The notes below the pieces were generated by a model that saw nothing but the letters and a program-made list of their open reading frames with translations, ran no database searches and was not told the origin of the DNA. From Caenorhabditis elegans (taxonomy: Eukaryota; Nematoda; Chromadorea; Rhabditida; Rhabditidae), in contig NC_003283.11 of NCBI RefSeq assembly GCF_000002985.6, positions 744,001-808,000 on the forward strand: a DNA stretch of 64,000 nt, written 5' to 3'. The stretch's first letter is position 1; the number at the start of each line of letters is the position of its first letter. Shown in pieces: positions 46,200-54,494 of this stretch. Position numbers and translations under genes: made by a program.

Positions 46200-46670
46200 T
46201 AAGAGGTGGGAGGTGAACGATTTTTCCGGCAAATCGGCAAATCAGCAAATTTCCCGGAATGGATAAAGTCCGGCAAATCGGCAAACCGGCAGTTTTGCAA
46301 TTTTCCGGGTTTGACGAAAAATTTTCGGCAACACCTGGTTTTGTACATTTTTTTTGAAAATTTCAGAATTTCAATCTTTATCCGCAAAATTGTACGCATT
46401 CTATGAATGTTCCTACATTTATTTTGAAAAATAAGCAAATTCTTTAAAAAATATCAAAAGACAACGGGAAACAATTTCAAAAAGGCACAGTTTTAAGTGT
46501 TTCCGGCTTATAAAAAATCCCTCTAAAAACTTATTGATATCCGGCAAACGGCAAATCGGCAAACCGGCAAATCGTCGGAATTGAAAATTTCCGGCAAATC
46601 GGCAAATCGGTAATTTGCCGATTTATCGAATTTGTCGACAAAAAAAAAATTGACAAACGTCAATTGCCGC
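46200..46670. repeat. CCGGCAAATCGGCAAA repeats upstream of the retrotransposon
   Basis: Two clusters (46205-46330 and 46535-46670) of the ~23 bp unit. The intervening text (GTTCCTACATTTATTTTGAA, GACAACGGGAAACAATTTCA) is shared with the segment at 44400-44470 and in inverted form with 37140-37215, so a larger composite repeat has been copied around. 45889-46850 contains no gene I can support. Confidence 0.7.
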
Positions 46671-46852
46671 CCACACCTCAGAGAAAAGTAGAGAAATATT
46701 TTTTCATTTTGAAAAAAAAAAGTTGAATGTGTTGGAAACGGTTTTCCCAATACCCCTGAAATATTTCCTATGTCGTTAAATTTTTTTTTGGGTGAACATA
46801 GGCTTTTTTTGAACATTGCAACAAAATTAAGTATAATTTTCAGAATTAACAA

Positions 46853-47401
46853 TGTTGACACCCGAGACCGAATGGGAGAGTCAACCCATCGGGTGAAAAC
46901 GACGTATTCCAATACGCGCGGAGGACACGGAGCAATAGTCGAGCGGCGAGTGAAGATGAGCGGTGCGATGAGGAATAACAGTACACAGTTTAGACGAATC
47001 CCAATTTATTGAGGAAATAAAAAGGAATGAGACACACAGGATAGAATTAGGTAAAGATCCCGGGTCAATCCATCGTCGGTTGGCTAGCCGGCGATGCGTC
47101 TTGGCGAAGTCGAAGCGAATGAATGAACTGGCCTAAAAAGTGGAGGCAATTATTGTGTGGATTTACGGGCAACGATGCTCCGGAGTAACGCAAGTGTACA
47201 AAGGAGCGCGCTTGCACTCGTAATCACACATATTGGTGGTAATTCAAATGGGAATTACTAAGAGCAATCGTTAATGAACGAAATAGAATTATTGAGTGAA
47301 TGGAACAGGCTGATCATGATTGGTGGCGAGTGGGTGAGCCAGACCAATCATACATCAGCAAAGTTGGGACGAATGGGCTCTGAGGGGCCCAAGTCACAAC
47401 A
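46853..47401 (-). repeat. 3' LTR of the BEL/Pao element
   Basis: 549 bp; starts TGTTGACACCCGAGACCGAA and ends AAGTCACAACA on the plus strand. Contains the last 54 nt of the pol ORF. One 5-bp insertion and one C/T difference from the other LTR. Confidence 0.92.
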
Positions 47402-49990
47402 CTCCGGGGGGGAGGAGGACGACGGAGACGTGACAACCAGAGTGTGTACATAGTTAATGTACGGGGCTTTGGCTTTCCGTGGGATATAATCCCTGGAGCG
47501 ACCTACAGGTAGGTTAGCCTCGGCGTGATCGGTCAGTTGATCAGGCGTTGTGGTGTCAGGATCGGCGTATTGGGGGATGCTATCCGAAAACTCCGGGTTG
47601 GGAATGTCGTAGTCGACGTCCTCAAGTTCCGACTCTTGCTCGCCAATAGAGGTGTGAGGGAGTGCCCGATACGTTGGGTGTTCCCGATGGTTCTCAATGC
47701 AAGGCATTGTCTCGATTTTATGTTCGAGAGCGTAATGTATGCTCGTCTGAACAAGACCGTGAGGAGCCGGTGTACACGTAATTGTAGGCATTCGGATTTT
47801 AATATTTTTAATGTTAGAGAGAGAATCAACAAAGTGGAACGGGAGAGTCCCTATAAGTTCCAACTTTGGACTTGTGTAGTTCGGGGCGGCACCTGATGTG
47901 CTGGAGATCAGACGGGTGGATGGAACCCAGTCTTCGTATTTGAAGTGAGTGTACGCATCTGTTGCGTGCGTCAATTGCCTATGGACGTAACTTGACGAGT
48001 CTAAAAAAGACTTTTTGAATGCTCTCCAACGTGGGAGCAGCTCAATTAAGATACGGTCTATCCAGATTACGCCTCTAATCCAAGTATATTGGATGAGTCG
48101 ATTGATCAACACTTGGCTCGTTGTGAGCAGTTCAAGTGGGTCAAAGGTTTGAGCCATGTTCGAAGCTACTTCTCTCTTGGTGGGGTGATCAATATCCAAG
48201 AGCGCGATTTTCACCGACCGGGTGTCGATTGAATCGTCGTTAGAATTCCATTCTAAGCCCAGAAGTTTGAGAAGACAATTATCGACATAGAGATTTTCTG
48301 TGATCTCGTCGTTGAGCTCATGAGGGTTGCGGGCTAGAAAATGATGGATAGCCACAGCCAAAAGAAATGGGCTGTTTGCAACCCCGAATGGGATTCTCGT
48401 GAACCGATAACAACAGAGGTTGTCGTCGGTAATCGGCTGCGAGGGCTCTTGCGCCATGTCAGGAGTGACCCGCTCGATAATGTTCGCCGACTCTTGGTCT
48501 TTGATCACCTGGTGGAATTTTTGGATTAAATTTTGGCCGTTAGCGAACGTCTGAGCTAGACTACACATGCTTGTGTACGCGATGGCATATTGAATTTTGG
48601 GTTTCGACTCGATCCCGTTCAAGGGTAAAGCGAACTCGAGTTGACCAAAAGTGCGTGTGGTGGTTTGCTCAGTCTCGGTTAAAGAATCTGAAGTAGAGTT
48701 CTTTGCTCCGTCGACCAATAGAATTGGGTCGACACCGAGAGTCTCGAGTTTCCACATCTGTTTGAGAGATGACTGGAATTTCAGCTCGGAATTCGCTGTT
48801 GGACCATGAAGCACCGTGTTGGCTAGCAGTATAGAATATATGAGTGCGACGAAGGTGTCGAAGACCCATTTGCCATTATTCTCTGCGTAGATTAAGCCAA
48901 TGCGATTGTCAACTGACAGTGTCGACGGTAGCTGGCGATGCTGGGCGTGCTCATCATGCGAGGTTGATGTAGCACTTTCTCCCATGATCAGGTCCATACA
49001 CCTTCCGTTGGAGACGCTTGGAGCTGCGTGATCAATTTTCAAGTAGTCCAGGTAGACTGTGTCTTGCTCAGAGAAACTGAGATCACGGAAGGTGGGGCTA
49101 GGTAAATTACCAAAGCCAGCGATCGACAGGCTGACGCTAATCGAGCGAATTTTAATTTTGAATTTTATTTGAGCTACAGAGGTCCAAGCATTGCGGTAAC
49201 ATTGCTCTGAGAGAGTGATCGATCCAGTTGAGGCCAGACCGATTTGTTTAGTGTTTCGGTGCTGGACGAGGGGGAAGGACGCTCCTGAGCCTACTAGAGC
49301 CAACGATGTGTGGTTCGAGTCTGTGGAGAGGCAAGTGAAATATAGTTTATCACTGCCAGTGTCTCTTTTATCGACCTCTCGATGTGGCACATCTGTCCAG
49401 GACAGGAAAGCCGCAAACTTGGAGATGCGTTTCTTCTCAGCAAGTGGACTTGTAACGATAATATTTAGAGTTTTAATATTTGGAGATACAGAGGTCGAGG
49501 CATCGTAGAAGCCTTGCAGCAATAGAGTTGCTGAGCCAGAGGACTTCAGACTGATTCGTATAGCTTTTCGGTACTGGATAAGTGACAGAGACGCGCCGGA
49601 GTCCACTAAAGCCAACAATGGTTGGTTAGCGTCTGTGTAAAAGCGCATGAGGGTGACTTTATCATCGCCAGGGTCTCGGATAGTGGTCACTAGATGCGGA
49701 ATGTCTTTACAGGACGGGAAAGACGCATACTCGGAGACGAGTTGCTCCTCTGGGCGACATGTATCGGTTATGTTTAGATTTAAATTTGAATTTTTAATTT
49801 TTAGAAGCGACATTGAAGGAACGACGATGACAGAACTGGAAGAGTTACAGTGAAAGAGAACATCATAGCAACATGCTGATTGCGAATCAGCGTTTGACAG
49901 GGGGCGCTGTGCGGTCGGCCCCGTGCCCGCCCACAATGATTTAGTGGGAGGTGTTGCAAGTTCCCCTCTCGCTGCGAAGAGGGATCTCAC
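47348..49990 (-). CDS. Pol remnant of the BEL/Pao element, 880 codons, internally deleted
   Basis: Open for 880 codons yet missing most catalytic parts. Order seen: an aspartic protease-like motif LALVDSGASLSLI (~130-142), a second, similar domain with LALVGSGASFPLV (~228-240) whose Asp is Gly, and a pre-RT region. Then comes RT with ANIIERV running directly into DDNLCCYRFTRIPFGVANSP, which skips the fingers and first catalytic Asp, and ENLYVDNC (a YVDD-like box). It passes straight to KLLGLEWN, then the connection (TFDPLELLTTSQVLINRLIQ, WRAFKKSF), a short RNase H-side piece (TSPKLELIGTL), and a Pro/Ser-rich tail. No integrase HHCC or DDE is present. The ORF begins (no ATG needed) in a frame one base off gag and ends inside the 3' LTR. 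In-frame deletions with no stops suggest selection or very recent origin. It cannot supply RT or integrase itself. Confidence 0.7.
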   Translation of the reverse strand: MRSLFAARGELATPPTKSLWAGTGPTAQRPLSNADSQSACCYDVLFHCNSSSSVIVVPSMSLLKIKNSNLNLNITDTCRPEEQLVSEYASFPSCKDIPHLVTTIRDPGDDKVTLMRFYTDANQPLLALVDSGASLSLIQYRKAIRISLKSSGSATLLLQGFYDASTSVSPNIKTLNIIVTSPLAEKKRISKFAAFLSWTDVPHREVDKRDTGSDKLYFTCLSTDSNHTSLALVGSGASFPLVQHRNTKQIGLASTGSITLSEQCYRNAWTSVAQIKFKIKIRSISVSLSIAGFGNLPSPTFRDLSFSEQDTVYLDYLKIDHAAPSVSNGRCMDLIMGESATSTSHDEHAQHRQLPSTLSVDNRIGLIYAENNGKWVFDTFVALIYSILLANTVLHGPTANSELKFQSSLKQMWKLETLGVDPILLVDGAKNSTSDSLTETEQTTTRTFGQLEFALPLNGIESKPKIQYAIAYTSMCSLAQTFANGQNLIQKFHQVIKDQESANIIERVTPDMAQEPSQPITDDNLCCYRFTRIPFGVANSPFLLAVAIHHFLARNPHELNDEITENLYVDNCLLKLLGLEWNSNDDSIDTRSVKIALLDIDHPTKREVASNMAQTFDPLELLTTSQVLINRLIQYTWIRGVIWIDRILIELLPRWRAFKKSFLDSSSYVHRQLTHATDAYTHFKYEDWVPSTRLISSTSGAAPNYTSPKLELIGTLPFHFVDSLSNIKNIKIRMPTITCTPAPHGLVQTSIHYALEHKIETMPCIENHREHPTYRALPHTSIGEQESELEDVDYDIPNPEFSDSIPQYADPDTTTPDQLTDHAEANLPVGRSRDYIPRKAKAPYINYVHTLVVTSPSSSSPPECCDLGPSEPIRPNFADV

Positions 49991-50099
49991 GAAATAACTG
50001 GATAGCCGGTCTAGCGCCCGGTGGGTAGTTCGCCATGTCTCGAAAGTGTTCCTTCAAGGGACAGCCGCCGGAATGATGAATTCCGTCGCAATACACACA

Positions 50100-52385
50100 T
50101 CAGTACAGTGAAGTGCACTTTTCGATGGGATGCGATTTACAGCAGTTTGGGCACAGTCCTTTTTGCTCTAACGCTTTGCGGAAAGCGTGGCTGGGGAGAT
50201 AACATCTCACCGGACTGTGGCTGCCGTTGCAGGCCGCACAAGGTGTGCTGGCTGTCCCGTCACTCAAGGGAAAGGTGCTGTGAATGCGATTCAAATTCAC
50301 ACCTCTCGTCCCTGGCTTGAAATAACCTTTCAAGGTGACGCCGCTGATAGGGTCAACATAGGAGCCGGAGTGCTCATTTATGTTGAAGATTGGCTTGGAG
50401 GTCTTTGGTGTAAAGCCTCCATTCAAGCTGTAACCAGTGGGTTTTTGCTCTTGCACGTGAAAAGCGGATGCTTCAGCGTACTGTGCCGGAATCTCATTCA
50501 CAGGGACCACCTGGGGTGGGCTCATACTAGCTGCGATGAGCCCATTTTCGAAGCTGTCAATGTGCTTGCGAATTCTCTGGTACAGGGAGGTGGCTGTAGC
50601 GTGTTCGCCGAGCTCCGTATAGAACTCCGTGACCTTATCTCTGAAAGATAGAGGTAACTTTCCGATGATCCCCATGATGAGGCGATCGTCGGAGACGGAG
50701 AGACCGGTAGCGACCAGTCTTTGTACCAGGAGGTGGTGTGAAGTGAGATCCAATCTCATCTGTTCAGGGAAGGACTGGCTGAATTTCAGCTTCCTGAGTC
50801 GCTCGAGGAGACCTCGCTGAGTGTCTCCTCTGCCATAAACAGATTCGAGCATATCCATTGTGGTTTTGTAGGCCACGGATGGATCGTCATGCGTGGAGAC
50901 GCACTGGTTAGCTTTGCCAATCAGGTGGTTTTGTAAAAGATTATATTTGGTCACCGCGGGCAGTCTGCTGCCAAGAACGACTGTATTAAACCCATTCTTG
51001 AATGCACGGAAGTTGCCGGTGCCATCGAACTTTGGCAAGTTCTTAGTGTTAGTCTCAAAGTTGATTACTCCGTATGAGGAGTGGATGTTTGTGTCTGCTT
51101 GAGGTGTAGGTGGCGGACCACTCCGTTCCTCCTCAGCTTCACTTTCATCTACAACGGACTCCTGAGGGCATGCGTTGCCCTCATCGGCTGCGCGTAAGCG
51201 TTCCGTGACATCATGCATGAATGACGCTAGATGTTGGCGGACTGTTGCTTGCTCTTCTCGTAGAGATGTGAGCAATTGACCCATGTCCAGGACTGTCTGC
51301 CAAAGGACAGCATCCACTGGGAGTGGCTGCGTTGGGTAGCCGGCGGTGACTGGAGGGCGAGGTTGATCAAGGATCGGTGTTTCCTCAGCCCTTTGTACGT
51401 TCTCAGTTCTTTGACGTTCCATCAGTCTCTCTTCAAGAGCCCGACTTCTGGCTTGTTCCAGGCGGCGTTGACGCCGTTCTTCTGCTAGCTCGTCTGCTAG
51501 GGTCTGCTGAATAGACCAAACATCGTCATCAGAACTACGAGTGGGAGTTCTCGCGGTGAACTGAGAAACTGTACGGTAATTTAAGTTTGACGAATCATAA
51601 GGAGGAGGGGTACCTCTATGAATCGTTGCGCGACATTCGGCTGGAGCAACTGGCGCAGTGCCCGTATGGAGAACGTGGTTCGTTCCCATATAACGCTTGA
51701 GCCCGTCGAACGCGTCGTCGATGCTGCGAAGATCAGACGAAGACTCGATGTCGCTCGACTCGTATTCGTACGGAGTGAGAACATGTCGCGTTGCAAATTT
51801 CGACGAGCTGGGAAAGCCGTGGTCTGTCAGCTCGCGGTCGAGCATGACAATATCGCGGTTGATCTCGGTCAAGATTGACTGAGGATCGAGCTCTGCGAGA
51901 TGGCGTTGGACCTCTCTGTGATATGCGTCTCTCAGAGGAGAGTCTCGCAGAGCTGGTTCTTGGAACTTGTCATCTACGTATTGACAAAGATTCCCTAGCG
52001 CTTCAGCATAACGGCGGGTTTTCAAGACCGCTTGGTTAGCAGCGCGGAGCACTTCTTCTTCGATCGGCGAAGAAGGGTCAGGATTGACACCAAAGTGCTC
52101 AAGCATCAGTCGGCTGGCTTCGTTGTGGCAGAGCCGAGATTGGTTGATGATGCGGGTAATATAACCCTTGATGGGAGCGGCAGGGCTTCTCGTTTTGGAC
52201 GAGTGAGAATGTCGAGGACGTCCTCGAGACGACATGCCAGTTGGGTCGCCAGAAGCGGTGACCGCGCGGTTTCCAGGTTGGATAGCCGCAGATGCCTCCG
52301 GAATGGCACCATTAGGAATAGTATCATTGGGAAGGACTTCCGGTAGTTGTTGGGAGCTCATTTTCAGGGTGATTGTCGAGGACAA
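50100..52385 (-). CDS. Gag protein of the BEL/Pao element, 761 aa
   Basis: Structural and nucleic-acid-binding protein of the retrotransposon particle. The N-terminal third is Ser/Pro-rich. At ~290-340 there is a charged coiled-coil-like stretch (LADELAEERRQRRLEQARSR). The capsid-like core follows at ~450-610 (LPKFDGTGNFRAFKNGFNTV, NLLQNHLIGKANQCV, LLERLRKLKFSQ), characteristic of DUF1759 gag. At the end come two CX2CX3HX4C knuckles (CAACNGSHSPVRC and CPNCCKSHPIEKC). The ORF stops with TGA at 50102-50100, but the same frame continues beyond it with a third knuckle of identical spacing (CVYCDGIHHSGGC) up to 49941. So TGA either is a readthrough signal between gag and pol or a nonsense mutation. 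No other defect. Confidence 0.85.
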   Translation of the reverse strand: MSSTITLKMSSQQLPEVLPNDTIPNGAIPEASAAIQPGNRAVTASGDPTGMSSRGRPRHSHSSKTRSPAAPIKGYITRIINQSRLCHNEASRLMLEHFGVNPDPSSPIEEEVLRAANQAVLKTRRYAEALGNLCQYVDDKFQEPALRDSPLRDAYHREVQRHLAELDPQSILTEINRDIVMLDRELTDHGFPSSSKFATRHVLTPYEYESSDIESSSDLRSIDDAFDGLKRYMGTNHVLHTGTAPVAPAECRATIHRGTPPPYDSSNLNYRTVSQFTARTPTRSSDDDVWSIQQTLADELAEERRQRRLEQARSRALEERLMERQRTENVQRAEETPILDQPRPPVTAGYPTQPLPVDAVLWQTVLDMGQLLTSLREEQATVRQHLASFMHDVTERLRAADEGNACPQESVVDESEAEEERSGPPPTPQADTNIHSSYGVINFETNTKNLPKFDGTGNFRAFKNGFNTVVLGSRLPAVTKYNLLQNHLIGKANQCVSTHDDPSVAYKTTMDMLESVYGRGDTQRGLLERLRKLKFSQSFPEQMRLDLTSHHLLVQRLVATGLSVSDDRLIMGIIGKLPLSFRDKVTEFYTELGEHATATSLYQRIRKHIDSFENGLIAASMSPPQVVPVNEIPAQYAEASAFHVQEQKPTGYSLNGGFTPKTSKPIFNINEHSGSYVDPISGVTLKGYFKPGTRGVNLNRIHSTFPLSDGTASTPCAACNGSHSPVRCYLPSHAFRKALEQKGLCPNCCKSHPIEKCTSLY

Positions 52386-53882
52386 TAAAAACCAGTTAAC
52401 TGAAAATAGAGCAGGTGATTAATGAAATCGAGGAGTTCAATAATCTGTTGGAGTTACGCTCGCCGAGTGGGCGGAGTAGCGTATGGGAAAACTGCGCCGT
52501 TTTCAAGGGTTTCATGGAGTTGCGAGTCCATAGGACAAGTTGCATAACTCGCCCTGGGGTTTTGTGGAAAATGGCATGCGTTAGCCATTCCACGGGATGC
52601 GTGGTGGTATTTCTAGTGGACTTTGGGGAAGACCACTACCGGTGTTGTGCGGAACTCCGGATGCATCTTTCCGTACTTCATGCGGGTGCTGGTTCGGATT
52701 CCCATGCATCTGAGAATCCTAGCCCTAGCTCCTTGTTTATGCGATAACAGGGATCAGCGATGTTATACGGAAGGATGAAGAGAGCATGCGTTGCGGAGCA
52801 ATACTATCTCACGTCGTCTTTATTGAATCTCGTCAAGTCTAGGACTCTTCGAGAAACCTTCTAGGTCCACCACTAAGATGCATGTGTACATATGCGACCA
52901 AACGACCAGTTTGAACCCACTGAACGTCTGTTGATGTGTCGCATATGCGGACCAAGAAGTCTCCTATTCGCAGTCTTTTCAGAAACTGGCGGAGCTGACC
53001 AACTTATCCGGATCTAGATGACCGGTCAGTTGCGAATAGAATTAATCAACTCTTGACGGAGCACCTCCGGGTGACTCTGTCCAGTCTCCTAGGACGCGAA
53101 GTCTTTTAGAACAGAACTGGAAGATTCGAACTAACATAGCTTTATAGGGATTTTATTTAGATTTTTAAGTCAGGATTTACAATGGAAGTCTTTATTCGTT
53201 AGAAAACGAATGAAAAGAAAGAAGAAGAGCTCAAGTAGGCTAGTTTTCTTCGACCTGGTGAAGGTCATCTTCCAAATGGCAGTGGCAAGCATTCTGATGG
53301 GTTTCACGAAGCTTGGGCAAGAGGTGAGTCCATATGTGGCTGTACCAGATGATAAGCCGGGTTGGGTAGCGACTTTCGACAAAGGTTGTCAAAGTCGCAA
53401 AATCACAAAAAGTGAAGATTTGAGCGGCGGACACAAAACCTGGACGGCTGGTCACGCCAATCTAGTGCTCTCAATGCTAAAAGGCGATGATGCAATTTTC
53501 AGAGGAAATTGCATCAGTTTCGGACGGAAATGGACCGTACGGGGAAACTGGCGGCTGAATTTGAGAAATTCGAGCCGAAATAACAAGAGAAAGCACTAGA
53601 AAACAATTTTTTCAGAGAAAAATCCGATTTTCCGCAGAGGAGAGCGGAAAATCCGCCGTTGAGGAAATTTTCAGAGCAAATTCCTGGAGTTTCAGACGGA
53701 AACGGTCCGTACGGGGAAACTGACGGCTGGCTCAACAATAAAGGAGCTTGAATCACTTGAATGCGACTGAAAATAGTGAATTTGAGAAATTACACTAACC
53801 TCAAGGCTCATCCTCCTGCGTCGCGTGCCTCCATGACTCTGGGTTCGTTCAGCCGGCTGGAAATTGAGTCATTTACCAGCCG
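52386..53882 (-). other. Leader of the BEL/Pao element, no gene seen
   Basis: 1.5 kb between the PBS and gag start. A ~165 bp phrase with GGAAACTGGCGGCTGAATTT / GGAAACTGACGGCTGGCTC (53535 and 53715) is present twice, with TCAGTTTCGGACGGAAATGG versus GAGTTTCAGACGGAAACGG before it. It probably contains packaging and dimerisation signals by position (inference). Confidence 0.5.
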
Positions 53883-53900
53883 GTTCGGTCGATGCACCAA
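53883..53900 (-). other. Primer binding site for tRNA-primed reverse transcription
   Basis: On the minus strand the LTR is followed after one T by TGGTGCATCGACCGAACC, i.e. TGG (complement of CCA) plus 15 bases that would pair with a tRNA 3' end reading GGUUCGGUCGAUGCACCA. Position and TGG start are diagnostic; I cannot name the tRNA without comparison. Confidence 0.7.
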
Positions 53901-54444
53901 TGTTGACACCCGAGACCGAATGGGAGAGTCAACCCATCGGGTGAAAACGACGTATTCCAATACGCGCGGAGGACACGGAGCAATAGTCGAGCGGCGAGTG
54001 AAGATGAGCGGTGCGATGAGGAATAACAGTACACAGTTTAGACGAATCCCAATTTATTGAGGAAATAAAAAGGAATGAGACACACAGGATAGAATTAGGT
54101 AAAGATCCCGGGTCAATCCATCGTCGGTTGGCTAGCCGGCGATGCGTCTTGGCGAAGTCGAAGCGAATGAATGAACTGGCCTAAAAAGTGGAGGCAATTA
54201 TTGTGTGGATTTACGGGCAACGATGCTCCGGAGTAACGCAAGTGTACAAAGGAGCGCGCTTGCACTCGTAATCACACATATTGGCGGTAATTCAAATGGG
54301 AATTACTAAGAGCAATCGTTAATGAACGAAATAGAATTATTGAGTGAATGGGCTGATCATGATTGGTGGCGAGTGGGTGAGCCAGACCAATCATACATCA
54401 GCAAAGTTGGGACGAATGGGCTCTGAGGGGCCCAAGTCACAACA
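53901..54444 (-). repeat. 5' LTR of the BEL/Pao element
   Basis: 544 bp, near-identical to the LTR at 46853-47401. As the promoter-bearing LTR it should start minus-strand transcription toward gag. No TATA element was fixed by eye. Confidence 0.92.
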
Positions 54445-54494
54445 AACAAGCGTTTTCTTACATTTTGAAATTTTGTCGAAATTTTTTATGCAAG

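Larger units (their letters stand above)
46853..54444 (-). mobile_element. BEL/Pao-type LTR retrotransposon, 7.6 kb, recent insertion, trimmed pol
   Basis: Direct LTRs at 46853-47401 (549 bp) and 53901-54444 (544 bp), each TGTTG...CAACA, differ by a 5-bp indel (AACAG) and one substitution that I can see. A 5-bp target duplication AACAA flanks the element exactly (46848-46852 and 54445-54449). The element reads on the minus strand: 5' LTR at 53901-54444, a PBS next to it, a 1.5 kb leader, gag (52385-50100), pol remnant (49990-47348), 3' LTR. Gag architecture (DUF1759-like then Cys-His knuckles) and the retropepsin-RT order indicate BEL/Pao; C. elegans elements of this group are named Cer. GC content and codon use differ from the host genes around it. 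Confidence 0.88.

Noticed and set aside
31400-46670. CRISPR-like or phage-type repeat arrays
   Set aside because: Units are head-to-tail without unique spacers, and the DNA is clearly eukaryotic.
47402-47425. Polypurine tract before the 3' LTR
   Set aside because: The sense (minus) strand reads CCTCCTCCCCCCCGGAG just before the LTR, mostly pyrimidine; only GGAG is purine, so no convincing tract.
47525-52747. Plus-strand ORFs of 60-154 codons across the retrotransposon
   Set aside because: Shadows of the long minus-strand gag and pol frames.
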